A stretch of 64,000 nt of DNA from Diadema setosum. Its lineage: Eukaryota > Echinodermata > Echinoidea > Diadematoida > Diadematidae. The translations under genes were made by a program, and so were the position numbers. Where the stretch lies: contig CM067059.1 in NCBI GenBank assembly GCA_033980235.1, forward strand, positions 15,882,100 to 15,946,099, written 5' to 3'. Shown piece after piece: positions 12,623-26,800 of the stretch. The notes beneath the pieces are model-generated. The model was not told the origin of the DNA, did not search any database, and was given only the letters and a program-made list of their open reading frames with translations. Position 1 is the stretch's first letter. The number at the start of each line of letters is the position of its first letter.

Positions 12623-13401
12623 GGCATATTGACAGTTTTGCTCTTCGCGGAAATTAATTGTTGACTCTTTGGATTTAATAGAATTAGTTATATTATAGAA
12701 AGCACAGATGAGAAGGAAACTTGCACACTTGGGTATAATAAATTAAATGTGTTCACAGAACACATTGACGATTTATCAGCGGCCTTACAATCTGCGACAC
12801 TGGATGCCTTGCAGATTGCAAACTTTTAAAGTGACTACATGCGAAGCAGAAACTCATGTTGACTTATGTTGACTGATGATACCCTCAACATCGCTTATAA
12901 TAATTATGTGGCCAAATGAATATCTAAATATGTGTCACATATTTACTTGATGATAAATATAATAATTTTCTTAAGTATTTTTCTTCAGATTACTTGGATA
13001 CGCCTACAAAAAAGGGAAACCATTCGAAGCCAAGATTCTAACATGATATGTCAATCACTGCTGGAGTACTACTTATAGTACAATGATTAACAAAAGACAT
13101 TGCATTTAAAAAAAAATGCAAGTTATGCTCACTCTGGGGGAAGGTGCATTCCAATCAATTTTTGATGTATGTATTCCCAGCTCTTTAGCAGCGATTGACA
13201 GATGACATCAGTTACATCTTGGTTTGAAAGGCTTTTTGTGGGCGCATGCAAGTAATTTGGAGAAAATTGTAGAAAAATTGTCAAAGAATGATGCCACATA
13301 TTATTTAGGTATTTTGGTCAAATAAGATTAGCGATGACCAAGGTAATATCAATCAAAAGAGTCAATTTGCATTTGCATTGCATATCTCTCGGTCCATTTA
13401 A

Positions 13402-13758
13402 AGGGGAAGGCTAGTAACTGATCAGTGGGAATCAGTGGAAATATTGGGAGATGATTGTTCCAATCCTTATGGGATTCATTCAAGAGTTCATTGTATATCT
13501 ATTGTTGTGTGAAAATGATTTGCTTCAGAACGGTCTCATATTCAAGTAATGTGCAGATTAATGCTCCGTCACTGACCAGGGACGCTAACCTGGAAGCATT
13601 AAACTGCACATTACTTGAATATGAGACCATTCTGAAGCAAATCATTTTCACACAACAATAGATATACAATGAACTCTTGAATGAATCCCATAAGGATTGA
13701 AACAATCATCTCCCAGCATTTCCACTGATTCCCACTGATCAGTTACTAGCCTTCCCCT
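13402..13758. mobile_element. 357-bp near-perfect palindromic TTAA element
   Basis: TTAA at 13398-13401 and 13759-13762 flank AGGGGAAGGCTAGTAACTGA and its complement. The two arms of about 165 bp match almost base for base up to a central loop of about 26 bp (around 13566-13592). The mirror symmetry produces two nearly identical 68-aa frames on opposite strands, which I take as by-products. It has the structure of a foldback MITE. Confidence 0.85.
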
Positions 13759-13762
13759 TTAA

Positions 13763-15453
13763 TCATAATATTAGTTACTGAAATACACTTAATAATCTGT
13801 CATCAGATTCTTCTCACTGATGATGTATAACGGCCATTGTTTTCATTGTTCACGTCCCTCAATATAGTTTCTATTACCATTGATACCGTATCTTAGATAC
13901 ATAATAATACAGTTTGTCAAGTGTTCGGCTGTTAAAAGCGTTAATTTGTTTCCTCTCTGTCTGAGTTTCCCATTATTAGCGAATGATACACGTCAAGTCT
14001 CTTAAATAAAATAAATCGCAATGGTATGTGATTAAAATAAAACTGGCGTCTGGCAAGATTAAGATAGGAGAAACATAAGATAATGAAAACAGATCTCGAA
14101 TAATGACAACGAAAAATTCTGATGAAAGAGAGACCAGTCCTTGCACGCTCGATGTAGATCACAAAATAAAACATAGTCAAACCGGTAAAAACAACAAACA
14201 AACAAAAAAACAAAAACAAAGGAAAGCACAAACTCAAGCGGACATAATCACCTGATGAAAGGATCGTGGCGATATCAAACAACAAAAGTTATACAAACTT
14301 TCTTTCCACGTGATTACGAAGATGCACAGTTAAAACATAATCGAAACTGAGTCGACTTGATTTACACATATCATTGTCAAGCAAACCAGGACTTTACATT
14401 TCTGCATACGTCCTCTATAGGTCGGCCAGAGTTTAGACTCTCATATACATCATTAATTTATAGGCAACCTACTTTACAGGCGAATTGTCGATTTAATGAA
14501 GTTGATAAATGATTAACGCTGCGTGAAATCTACGGAAGTGAGAGCATAGAAAATGTAAAAACAAAATATCAAAGGGTCAAGAAACTTGATCAAAGTCTAC
14601 ATTCTATTATTATGATAATAGTCAAAGTCAGCTAACCCATCAATCAAGACAACTGCGGCCTAAAAGGTCATGAGTGTTTCTAATAAGATATAGAGGCCTA
14701 CATACATACACACACATAACACGTATCACATGAATGCCACTTTGACGAATGGGTGTGGAAAACAGACGGAGATTAGCCTTCTGTTTTGCAGGATGTGTTG
14801 GTTGCAAGAAACCATCAGCGATACAACGTGAGCAATGACATGCGGACATGTGCTTATCTTTCGAGAAAAGGTTTCACCAGTGTTATTCCATTATGTAAAG
14901 TTGTGAATTCAACTTTTACCATTTCCGATTTTAGCTGGCATAATCTGTTATCATAACATCTTCCAAAATCATGAATGTATGATATTATTATAGACGCGAT
15001 ACACACTCTACAATCTTTCTTTCTTTTTTTTTTTGTGCGCTCAACTCTCTTCAAGAATTCAGCGTGGGTTTTTGCCTGCACAAAGAACAGAAAAAGGAAA
15101 TAATAATCACTCAGCAAAAAATGCAAGCGTGACCATTTCAATGACAAGCAAAGCTCTTTCGACACTTGAGGCAAACATCGACGTTCACGTCATACGTGTG
15201 ACTTTGAGAGAACGTTTCGTGAGGTTTAAACTCTGTGAAAAAGACACATTCCGCGAAAAAGTCAACAAAAAACCTCATAGATATTTCTATGGATATTAGT
15301 ATTTAGTTTGTCCGCATACCATTCATTTCATTGAAAAAAGCATACAAATTTGCAGTAAACACTGCGGCTACTGTCACAGAACGTAAATTTAGAAATTTAT
15401 GCAAGTCTTTTGGAAGACTGCACACACGCACACACACACTCACTCACGCGCGC

Positions 15454-15484
<31 letters not shown>

Positions 15485-16182
15485 TGTGTGTGTGCGTGTG
15501 TGTGTGTGTGTGTGTAGTAAATTGTCATCCTCAAATCTTCTGACTAAAAGCATTATTTTGCAAAGTGCTTTTAAGATATCATTCAAATCAAGAACTCAAA
15601 TTCACAAATAGTATGCGTTCATTCTTACACACTGAGATAAATTACATACCCAATATGTATTTTCTTTCGGTCATGGTCATTGCCAGAAAACGGTCTTGTT
15701 ATGATTTTTCTAAGCTGCACTGACATGAAGACTGCAGCAAAACTGATTTTCATTGCGTTCAGTCGAGTTGTAACAAAATGCGACAATAGAGACACGGTGA
15801 TTTTTACAAATCATGTGAAAAATTAGAAGGATTTGATAATAGAACTGATGACATGTGACTGCGTATTCATACACGAAAATTACTCTCCGAGTTCAGCCAT
15901 GAATCTGTCATTATCAAATCACCAAAACTTGATAATCTCATAGCAACGTATTGTCCAAAGTCATCATATCACAGAAAATGAAAAAAAAAAATGAATATGT
16001 ATTTTCAACAAACGCTATGCGAGTCATCAAGACTGTCTGGTTATTTTTCAACCAGAAACAAGACCATATAAAATGACATATTTATACACATTACATGCAT
16101 GCCATATATCATATTGTAATGTGTCGTTTGAAACCTGGACCGTAACGGCCTTCTCTCGCCTCAGTCAACCGCCTCAACCCGG
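13763..16182. other. Intergenic or 3'-flanking sequence of the sulfotransferase gene
   Basis: Apart from a compound CA/AT/GT microsatellite at 15420-15515, I see no gene. TCACTCAGCAAAAAA at 15108 resembles the end of the 10265 foldback element but has no partner end nearby. Part of this interval may be the sulfotransferase 3' UTR. Confidence 0.45.
15420..15515. repeat. Compound (CA)n(TA)n(TG)n microsatellite
   Basis: CA, then TA, then TG dinucleotides, forming a self-complementary stretch in which the CA and TG ends can pair. Confidence 0.9.
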
Positions 16183-16334
16183 TCATCCGTGGTCCGACTT
16201 GGCGATCTTGTGCGTTGCCTTGAGTTGCCGGAATCTCCTCTGGACATAGTAGTAGAAGTGGTAGTCGTATTTCAGCTCTGACCGCACTCTTTGCCTCACC
16301 TCGGGCGGAGATGTGGACTTCTTCCGGCGAACAT
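16183..16334 (-). CDS. Sulfotransferase exon 8: C-terminus and stop
   Basis: 152 bp, phase 1 in, beginning after CTGCGACAG and ending at TGA (16185-16183). It encodes KKSTSPPEVRQRVRSELKYD and then YHFYYYVQRRFRQLK, matching the conserved C-terminal helix of the family (PSPEAV...YEYEFYHYVKEQFHLLK in UST). The protein stops soon after this helix and lacks UST's acidic C-terminal extension. No AATAAA is seen in the following 2 kb on this strand; an ATTAAA lies at 14492-14497. Confidence 0.82.
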
Positions 16335-19300
16335 CTGTCGCAGAGTGACAACGATGGAAACACAAAGTAAAACAAAATGAAATAAAAGAGAACTAGTCGA
16401 TCGGCATTAATGTGATTGCATTCCGCATATACACTCTGACTATTACATCATTCACGGGGAGACTTGATGACATGGGTACCAATGATTTTTTAGTCTTTAA
16501 TACGTATCTTCATTTCTGACTTTTCTCTTCCAAACACTTGATACATCTGTCCGTATTCCACACAAATCTGAAGTATAACTTGTATTTACATGCTATCATG
16601 ACCCTAGTACTGCTCATGATATTAACAAAAATAATAATTTTTATAATGGTGATTCCACTTTTTTTTCCAATTCTCAATTTCGATTCTAATTTACTTCTGC
16701 AACTTTTTTTTAAAGAATATAATATATAAACGAGAAACGATTATGACATTAATTACGACAGCCTATAAGAACAATTAAATTATCAATGAAAACAGCAGAA
16801 ACGATAAAAAAAATAATCATCAAATATCATCACGAGTATTATCATATAATTATAATCGCAATAATGACGACTATAATGTTACTTTCGTCATTTGCCGTGC
16901 CTGCTATTTTTCATTCTATTTGTCTTTACACTTTCTTTAAACAAAAACTCAATGTTCTCCCCTCCAGGTGCACGATGTACGGATGTTTTGCGAACCAGTT
17001 AACACTGGAAAAAAAAATGTAACTAATATTAGACACGAAGATTGGTAACACTCACTTATAAGAGAATGTCAAACAGAAATTATAGAAGTCATTGTTTCAG
17101 TGATAATTCACAGCAGTATTATCTCAATATCACATGCCTCATCGCTCACCTCCATTTTTTTTTTTGGAGATGTGCCATGCACATATTACCTTATCCTGAC
17201 TCACAAATGATATTTTCATGAAATATTAATACTGTTGAGGTGCAGTTACAGTTCTAATAACGCACTTGTTAAGTACATTCACTGAGCTCTCCTCCCTCCC
17301 CTTCCCAAATAAGAGATAAAAAATCGCCTCCCTTAAAGTTCGCCTTGCACACTGAAAAAAAAGCCAAAAAAGACATGATATTTCTTTAGTGTTACTTTCA
17401 TCTGACAGTATCTGAACTCATTTCGACGTTGCTCCAAATGGAAAGAGGTATAGTTACCATTCTCAACGTTCGCCACGTGCGATGGGAACTTCGTCACCCT
17501 CCGGAACAAGTCGGGTAAGAGCTTTTCAGCCAATTGCACCGTCTCCTTGTACTCTTCCATCAAACCCACGAACACGAAGAATTCGTTGACGTTGGACATG
17601 GCCCGGTCCATTGATTTCTTGGATGGCTCGCTGTGAGGACAAAAATTAGCAAACACCCAATTTTCATATTCAATTGAGTGATGCAATCATGATTATGTCA
17701 AATATACAAAGCTACACATTATTAAAGTGAGAATCGGCTCTAGGATTGAAATACACCATTTAACAGAATAGAAAAAAAAACTAGCAAAGCTGCGAAAGTT
17801 TCATTAAACTCCAGTTATAGAGCAAAAAGTTATGGAATTCTTAACTTTCAGAAACGCTGGGTATTCTGAGGCTTCCTGACATCTGGCATGAAAAGAGCAA
17901 ACAACCCAAAACTAACTAACTTTGAAAATTTAGCTTTTTTTGTAGTTTAAAGTGATATAAGTTGATAGAGCTGCCTGAAGTGTGAGAAGGCTAGAAGCCA
18001 ACATCCGAGTAGTACAATCAATATATTGATGCCAAGCTTATATAAGATGTGACATACATTAATTACACCAAAAATAGTTAACACGCAATCTCATTTATCA
18101 TGAAATGAAGAACTTACTGTAAACGAAATAATTTGTGGAGTTTTTTGAAAACAGACTTACGAGCAGATTTCGTCGTAGCCACAAAACCATTTAACGAGCT
18201 GGTTACGTTCAAAACAGTCACTTCTGTTCTGGAGAACACACTGATCGAAAGACTGCAATGAATAAAAAAAAAAAAACAGAGAGAGTGCATCAGGGGAAAA
18301 ATGATATGCTACCAATCTATGGTAAACGTACTGTTCGCACAAACCTTCTGGTATAGTAACAGTGGAAACAATAATGGAAATGAAAACTTGTGAATCATTA
18401 GTATCGTAAGCATTCCCATTTATAGGTGGAGACGTATATATGGCATAGGGATCGAATGTTCAATAATGAAAATAAAATAAAAGTTGTATCGTGGATAAGA
18501 CTATCAAATTTGAATGCATATGTGTATGACCAAAAGATGGAAGTACGATTCCAACGGCAAATGACGCCATAACTTCATTAATATGGCTGCACTCTGTAGG
18601 TCCTCACCGTAATGAATGCTAAAAAAACGACGTGATGCTAAAATTGCTTCATGCTTTTGCGAGGTTCTGATTTCAATAAAATCCAAGCAGTTAGTGGGTA
18701 AAAGTTCTAATTAAGATACTATCTCGTTACTGATTCAAGTTTGAACCAATCTCAACGGAATGCTAAATTCTGCATCGATACTGGTGTGGAGTTGGATAAA
18801 TCAATCAAACTCAATCACTTGATTTCTTTACACATTCGGAGAATGATATTTCAGAGTAAAGAGTTAAGAGTGACTATTTGAACTCCACGAAACACATCAT
18901 CGCTACAAGTTAGAAGTTTGTTTTATTTTGACGTGTCTTTCAGTCTTTTCTTACCGCGTCTCCAGATCTGCGATCGACCAAGCCGTAAGCTGCATAGGCC
19001 ATCTCAAAGGGGTCCCTGATAATACTAAACATCAAGGGGTTGGTGTTTCTGCAGATGAGCACGGGAAAGAATAATGATATAAAGACCTTAAAGGGATCAT
19101 ATAGTTTTGGTTGAGACCTAACTTCTCTTTTCTAACGTTTTCGGTGAGATAATGAAAAACTTTTGAAATATGAAAGAGCATGTAATTGCAAGACGACTTC
19201 AACATTTATTTGACGAGAATTGGTTTTGCATTGGCTGATATATCTAAAGCAGAGGGATGGTAATAAAGGTTGGGACCCACCTTTTATTACGATCGCTTTG

Positions 19301-22300
19301 TTTTACTTTGTGTGTGTGTGTGTGTGTTTTGATGTTTCATCCATTCCAAAACCGATTTTCATCAAATAAACTAAAAATCCCTCTTAGAATGGTATGCTTT
19401 GTACTATTTCATAAGTGGTTTCTTGATATTTCGCAAAAAGTTAAAAGCCCAATCATCGTCACCACCAATACTATACCACCCCTTTAAGTCACGCACCTGC
19501 ACATCTAGTGTGTACACATGACTACATCGCATTCAAACGTGATTTACTTTCGCGAGTAATCGCGCAAAACCAGTGAATGCTCGCTATTTGACAAGGAATT
19601 AAGGCGTTGCGAATGAATGATTTGACAACATGGTACAAACAGACCGATCTCGTTCTACCTGAGTGTTGTAGTTTCACCCGTTGTTACTTTCTAAGAATGC
19701 AACAGCCACGATGGACTGAACAGAATAGTCAGTGGTCAATCAAGGGATCGTTTCTCTTTTCCAAAGGCCGTCTTCTGCAAGCAATTTTCGCTACAGACGG
19801 GACTTGCTATAAATGCCCCGTATAATTCAATTTCGAAAGTTAACCACCCATGAACAATAACTCCTTTAGAATCTCTTTCCCTGTCATACCCCCCCCCCCC
19901 CCGAAATAATTGTCCCCCAGCTCTTAGAATATATCTCCCCTCAGATAAGCCAATGGCCATTAAGTAAGACATTCTTGAGATATGTCCAAAGTGTATGTTG
20001 TCAAGGCACGGCAACTTTTTGTTAAGATAGTTTAAAGGATGCGATTTAGGTTTGGCTGCAGCTGTAACACAGTTATAAGCCTGGATTTGGGCAAAGTGTC
20101 CAAAATCTTGTTTGCATAATTATGATTATATACTTACATCATTAAAACCGGTGTGAAGTAGAAGTGACCACTGAAAAGCGCCGGGGGATAGATATCACTG
20201 ACAATGTGGGATAGTTTTTGTTCTGGTTCGTTAGTCTGCATGAAGAAAGAAAAGATACAAGACAAATTCACTATCTAACATCGGCATTTCGTTTCTTATA
20301 AAGAAAAGTGTTTATTCGGGTGCAAGATGATTGGTACCAGTCTTTGCAAGCGGGCTGAAATCACATTCCTGTGAGAGTATGTTTATTTCTCCTAAAACAT
20401 TGCTCCCGATTGTATGACAAAACGATAACTGATTTAGAAATACACTCAGATACAGTTTACTTGAGTAGTGAGGCCAAGGTATCATCCGATTAAGTTGTTC
20501 AACGAGGGCATTAACAAAAGATAATTCGATGAGCTGGGTGCGGTTCATCAGGGGCCCGTCTATATGTTAACCGCCGTGTTGGCTTTTCCACAGACGAGTT
20601 TCAGGCAGTCAGTCTTCTTATGGGATTGTATAGTTTTGATTGAGATGGGGATAGAGGTTATAACTTTTTGCAAGATAATTAAAAATTACTTTTATGAAAC
20701 ACTAAATAGCATACAACCCCATCCGATTTGTTTTGAACAGTCGTCAAAGAGAAAGAAGGAGCTTGATAGAGTACGTCAGGAATCCCTTCCCTTCAAGTTC
20801 TGTCCATTGTGTTCACACATTGATATGCAGTTTCAAGAGCATCCAAGTGCTTAACTTGGAAGAATCAGACCCATGGCATGCTTTACAATGATCCAAATTT
20901 ATCTGTGACCACTGAACCAAACTGATTGGGGTTTTCTGCAAAATAGAGCTATAAAGGTGTTAAATTTTAAGACTTCGAAGTAGCATGTAGACAGTTTCAT
21001 CATATTGGAAATCATCTATGTGAAAATCCGATTGTGTGTGTATATGTACACATATTCTTTTTTTTTTTTTGGGGGGGGGGAGTGGGGGAGGTAGGGACAT
21101 ACTGTATAATTATGTTTCTGTATACACATTTACAACAGAGGGAGGGTGATAGGGAAAATATGGCCAATTAATGCGCATTCGTTTCAGAGAACAGAAACCT
21201 TAATTTAGTTCTCTCATAAATTAGCCCTCTCTGCATAGCTGTGCCATTGATGTGATCGCTTTATACAAGACCACTGAAGATTAATGATTAAGACTAATCG
21301 GGATTATGAAGTCGTCTTGGTCTCCATCCCACCACAGCATCACGGTAGCATGATAGAATCAAAAGTACAAAAGAACTCTTTTAAACGACCCGACAGGGGG
21401 ATCTTTCTGCATTTGCAGGAGTATTAGTTCACCTGTCAAGGATGGTGGTTGTAATCCTCACCATTATTGTCAGATTACTCAGATGGCTTGATACAATAAG
21501 TTGATTTTTCTTAAGAATATCAAAAATTAATTGAAATTAAACAGTGAATAATCATTCAAACTTAACTCCAAATACAAACTAATAGTATCATAGTGAAGAA
21601 TGGCAAATGGAGTTGAAATATTTGATATCTTATGTATTGTATTCTCTCATTATCATTCACATTTCTAAAGCTATGCAAATAACGTTATCACATGCACGTA
21701 ATATTACAAAATAATTCTTGCAGTTACAATGAACACAGTCATAAATGATCAGGGGGGAAAAGGTAGATAATGAGTTTTAATAATGTCAAGATAGTGCTGG
21801 TATCCATGAAACACTATTTCACACAGTTCCGTACTTTCTGCTGTACTCTATCTAATGCATCCCCTATACTAAGCGGATTTCTGATGACTTCTTAAGCCCT
21901 GTTCTTAGTTTTTGAATGTCACCTATAAGCTTAATAGCGTGTTTCCTGATATGACAAAACTCCGCGTAATGTCCTTTTTCTTCTTTCTGCATTCAAATAC
22001 TGACCAAGTTTACCTTATATAGCGATTGTATCAAGTAGCATTACCTCTCTAAATTGACTAAGTTTACTTTCTGAAGAGCGCGTTGATTTTACCCCATAGA
22101 GGAAGAGGAAGTCATCTCAAGGAGTAGATTAAGATGTATTGTGATGTTAATCAGAGGGCTTATTGCAACGGAGATGTGTTTATTATTCGTAAGCTCCTCC
22201 ATTTACCCCTCCTTGCGATGCTGTTATTCACAGAGCTGGGGAGGGGATGGGGTTTGGGGTGCGTTACGCTCCAGTCTTACAAAGGTGCTTATGTCAAAGT

Positions 22301-22467
22301 CATTTCCCCTTTCTCAATAGTCAACAGGATTACGTCCGGACACTGTGATGCTTATACGAGATGAACAGACCTTGCTGTATTGAGAGACATTGTAAGCTTA
22401 AGTTCAAAGGAACTTTTCATATATAGCACGATCATCGTTTACCTCTTGGTTCTCTAAATCTACATTA

Positions 22468-22499
<32 letters not shown>

Positions 22500-23760
22500 C
22501 TTCTTCTTCTTCTTCTTCTTCTTCTTCTTCTTCTTCTTCTACTTCTTCTTCTTCTTCTTCTTCTTCTTTTTCTTCTTCTTTTCAGCCAATGGAGACTTTT
22601 TTTTTCCTGCATCAGATAATTTCAGAGTTCTCATCGTGACTTTTGATTTAAATCAAAGCTGAACGAATCATGGGATAAAAAAAAAAAAGATTCCATTTCT
22701 ATAGGCCTAGATGTATTGTGCATAATGGAAGAGTTTTGCAGCTGTAGCATCCCCGTCGAATCCAATCACCCATTCAATTTGCATGAGCCCAATGCCACTT
22801 GGGGCAACATTGCAGGGCTCCTCAAAAGCATGTAGACTTTGAAATGTTCAGATTTCTTGAACTTTTTTTTAATGAAAATATTTACTGCTTTGTTTGTTTG
22901 ACTTTACTCGAACAACGACCAGAGATGCCCTTTTGCAGGAATAGAACTTTGTGTTGTTTGATCAGACGACGCTATCCGGAGGTAACATGGTAATGTTATC
23001 ATGAAAGCAGACATGGAGGAAGAGGAGGCGTGGTGAAGCTGAACACCAAGTTTAACGTGTAGGATATAATGATGTGTGCATCCCATCCTCTCTTCCTGGA
23101 GAATATGGTGGTGTAAGATCGGTGTCTGGGCGTTTTCCTGCAGCGAGAGTTCAGATGTTGCAGATCCTGTAACGTGTGACGATCTTGCATCGTAGTAAGA
23201 TAGACGGTTCCACACGTCACATGTTTCTTGTCAAGCAGCGGAATGCCGCTATGTACGCCATGAGAATTAACCAATTTTCAGTGTCTTCGGTCGTTCAGCT
23301 CAAGTTTCTTCATAGCATCCACTGGTGATCGAGCAATGTCAGGTGTAAAAATGAAGGGTAATTTGTCTCAGATTCGCGAGTCATCAAAACCCGATGCTTG
23401 CCGTAACTATGTACCAACGAAAACATCTACAGGGTGCAGGGATCCGCCCCCAACCCCGACAACGCAAGAAATAGACCAAAACTTAGGTGCGTACAGTCAT
23501 AAAAATGTGATTTATTTGGGGTGTTTTCGAGGTTATTTTTCTCCGGTTTCATTATTTTGTGCGATGTTTGGCACGTATCAAGAAGAAAAAAAAACAAATC
23601 AAAAACAGCTGCAGTCAGTACAGTATAATGATCAAGTCACGTTTGAGATTCAATATAATTACAGCCACAAGAATGGGTTTTCTATTTATATGCTATTTAT
23701 CTATCTATCTTTATATCTATCTATCTATTTACCTATCTATCTATCTATCTATCTATCTAC

Positions 23761-23807
<47 letters not shown>

Positions 23808-26800
23808 ACTATATATCTATCTTTTCATGAACATATCTACTCACATAATGATATATGAAACTATAGATACAACACGCGCCCGTAGGGGTAACTCTGCTTG
23901 TTGGCTTGTACCAGGGAGGTGGGAGCTTCTTGTCGACGGCCCTGGCGCTGAGAGCTGTAGATACGAGTACTGTTGTGCCAGAGCTGTTGACAAGAGGATA
24001 TAGGGAGGTGGACACCTGCCTACTGGTACTCACCATATCCGTGATTTCATCTGGATAAACAATGACCGTCAACGAACTCGTCTCCTTGATGGCGCTGCCG
24101 ACCAGGGACACAAACTCGTCTGACCCACAACCAGGCACAGCATTATTAAGGATCACGTGATTCTGAGAGGAGAATTTCACAAAGAAGGAGGAAAGAAATA
24201 AGAAAATAGAGAGTACATTACATCCAATTGTGATTCTAAACGCTACAGAATTCCTTTTTCTTTTTTAATAAAAAATAATGATCTACAAAATAAGTATAAT
24301 ACAAGGCTCTTGTAGCTGGGACTGGGTACAACGTGCAATCAACGTCTATTAACTATTAATAATCAATAACAATAAAACAAAAAGAGTGGACAATACACGC
24401 GAATAAAACCGTACAGACAAAACAACGATCGGACGTAATTTATTCCGTAATATAAAGACAGAAAATTTTGTCTTCGCAGCAAAGAAGTTGCGCTTTTAGA
24501 AAGCCGACGATCGGACGGGAAAACGGCGCTCTTTTGTTTGAGGTGGTGCCTACATGTCAGTGAGTTGCAAATTAGAATCTCTGTGACGTTCTTGTTTGCC
24601 TTCATTGCACATTAGATTCAGTACCAGGTTATCAATGTCCTGGGCTAACCTGCGACGTGATAGACGTACTGGTAGTACAATGGTTCTACCAAGCACTTTT
24701 CTCTTGCATTTACTTTTGTCAGTACTACTAGAAACTATTACAATGACATTGGGGCCATTTGTTTATGATAGTTTTTTTTTCCTCGAAATGTCACAGCAGC
24801 TTTTATACCCAAAGAAGCTTATTGATATGTATGCATGCTGCAGAGTCAAGATGGACATTAATTCGATAAAGGTTATTCTTAGTTGACTGTAAAATACGCA
24901 TTCTGGTAAAATGCTATCTGGCTTGAGTCGGTTTACAGATCCATCACTATACAACAACCTCGGTGAGGTACTGTACAATCTCAGAGAAATCTAGCAAATT
25001 TTGTCTTGCAGAAATAAAGGACAGCAGAGGAATAACAGTCTTGTTCATAAAGTACGGGGACAGATCTATAATGTGAAAAGAGTTCTCGATCTGTGACTTT
25101 GAGGTGATAAAACTTTGCATAAGATGGCTTCCGATCTTCGTTTGGCTTCGTCGGTTTCATAATGTCGAGGGATATTATACATTGATTACTATGCTTTCTG
25201 TAAATAGAGAAGCCCCTTTAAGATTTCGGACATTACAATGGACAGCACTAAAACGAAGACACACGTGTGGTCACGAGGCCCGGCCGTTATGCATGGTTTG
25301 CTCTGATGTGAGCTGGGCCTTACAAGTGATGAAATGGAGGGAGTAACAGAAGCCAAGTGTGTTATATGTATATCGATCGCGTCTCACAATCATGATCGCG
25401 ATATACCTGCTTTAAAGTGAGTTCGCAGTTTTCCACGACTGTCGTCTGCGTGAGGTGTATTGGATGCGCCAACGCCCACTCTTTGTTAGAGTTGACTTCA
25501 ACAAATAATTAATAGGGAAAATCAAACAATCTTCATGGTATCATAGGTATTACACGAAGTCTGCCCCCCCCCCCCCCCCAAAAAAAAAAAAGCGTAAAGG
25601 AGTTTTCATGTTTTTACATGTTTTCAACGTATATCGATATCCGGCGATCGCAACCACATCATACAATAAAATCAGATGATGATGTCATTACCGCACATCC
25701 AGCTCTCCCACTGGGATGTAAACAATTATGTTTTATACGTTGATGATAGAAAAACTAGACGCCTTCACCCTTTGAAGCCACCATGATCGCTTATTACAAT
25801 ACCGGAACAATAATTTGATGAAAAATATGCAAGGTTTTCTTCATGATACCATCAAAAAAAAAAAAAAAAATTAATGACACAATATATGTAGGTCAAAAGG
25901 AGATGATAGTGGATGCTTTTATCACCACATCTAATTGCAAAAATGGTAGCTCTCAAATATGGTTGTTTCCCAAAAAAGTAAAACCTCCAAGATCGGAAAC
26001 GCACTTATACTTGACACTCCACTTTTTTTTTCTTTTTTTGGTGACGTCTGTCATTCTCTTCGTTCGATTTGGCGTCATGTAATCAATATAGTCAACTTGA
26101 ATGTTGGAGTGTCGACGCACTAAAAAACACGTGTCTTACACGAGAGATTTTCTCATAGAAATTCAGGCACATTATACCTTGAAAAAAAAAAACCCTCTGC
26201 CTTTCACATTAAAAACTTGCCCTGGGCTGTAACTAATCGGGATGCATTAACATATTAACAAACAGGATTCATTCATGCTGTTGTTGTTGTTGTCGTCGTC
26301 GTTGTTGTTGTGTCTTCTTCAATGTGTCACCACTTAGTGTCTGTTTTGTTTGTCACTTTCTGTGGTTCTTCCATTTCCTTATGTTCTTTGGCAATAGAAC
26401 GAATACACGAGGGAGCAAAATACATAGTACAATGGACTTTACAATGTTTGGTCAGACACTTCAAACAGTACCCAGCACTTAGTATCTTTTCTTAATCTGT
26501 AGGTGCTTCTCTCCCGGATTCCCTTCAAGCTGTTTTTTCCCTCACTCCACCCCACCCCCTTCTCTTTCTCTCCCTCGCCTTCTCTCCCTCTTTTCCGCCA
26601 TCTCTCTTTATCCTCTTTGACATGAAAAGAGAAGTGCGTAGCTACCTCCCTTGGCTCTGAACCTATCCACTGAACCACTCACTGTGAGCTTTTTCCAAAC
26701 ACCAAGGAGGTGTAGCTCTGGGCAAATATGAAACGTTTTGGCAGTGCAGTTGTCATCGGCAGACAGCGTGTCCCAGGGAAGCACTTCGAGTGCCCTAAAC

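Larger units (their letters stand above)
20236..24033 (-). other. Sulfotransferase intron 3
   Basis: 3.8 kb holding the truncated MITE at 20621, a T/G homopolymer pair at about 21058-21090, the CTT and ATCT repeats, and a GC-richer stretch at 22740-23280. That stretch has overlapping open frames on the minus strand but no recognisable motif. Confidence 0.55.

Noticed and set aside
13455..13705. Two overlapping 68-aa frames on opposite strands with nearly identical peptides
   Set aside because: They follow from the palindromic element, since both arms read the same; no sign of a real protein.
15108..15122. Second copy of the TA-flanked foldback element, from CACTCAGCAAAAAA
   Set aside because: No partner end or arm similarity within several kilobases.
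22904..23274. Coding exon on the minus strand from two overlapping ~100-codon frames
   Set aside because: GC-richer but no domain, and phase or splice sites do not fit the sulfotransferase exons on either side.
23336..23858. Frames of 99-164 codons
   Set aside because: They run through the ATCT repeat, and the peptide is mostly Leu/Tyr/Ile repeats.
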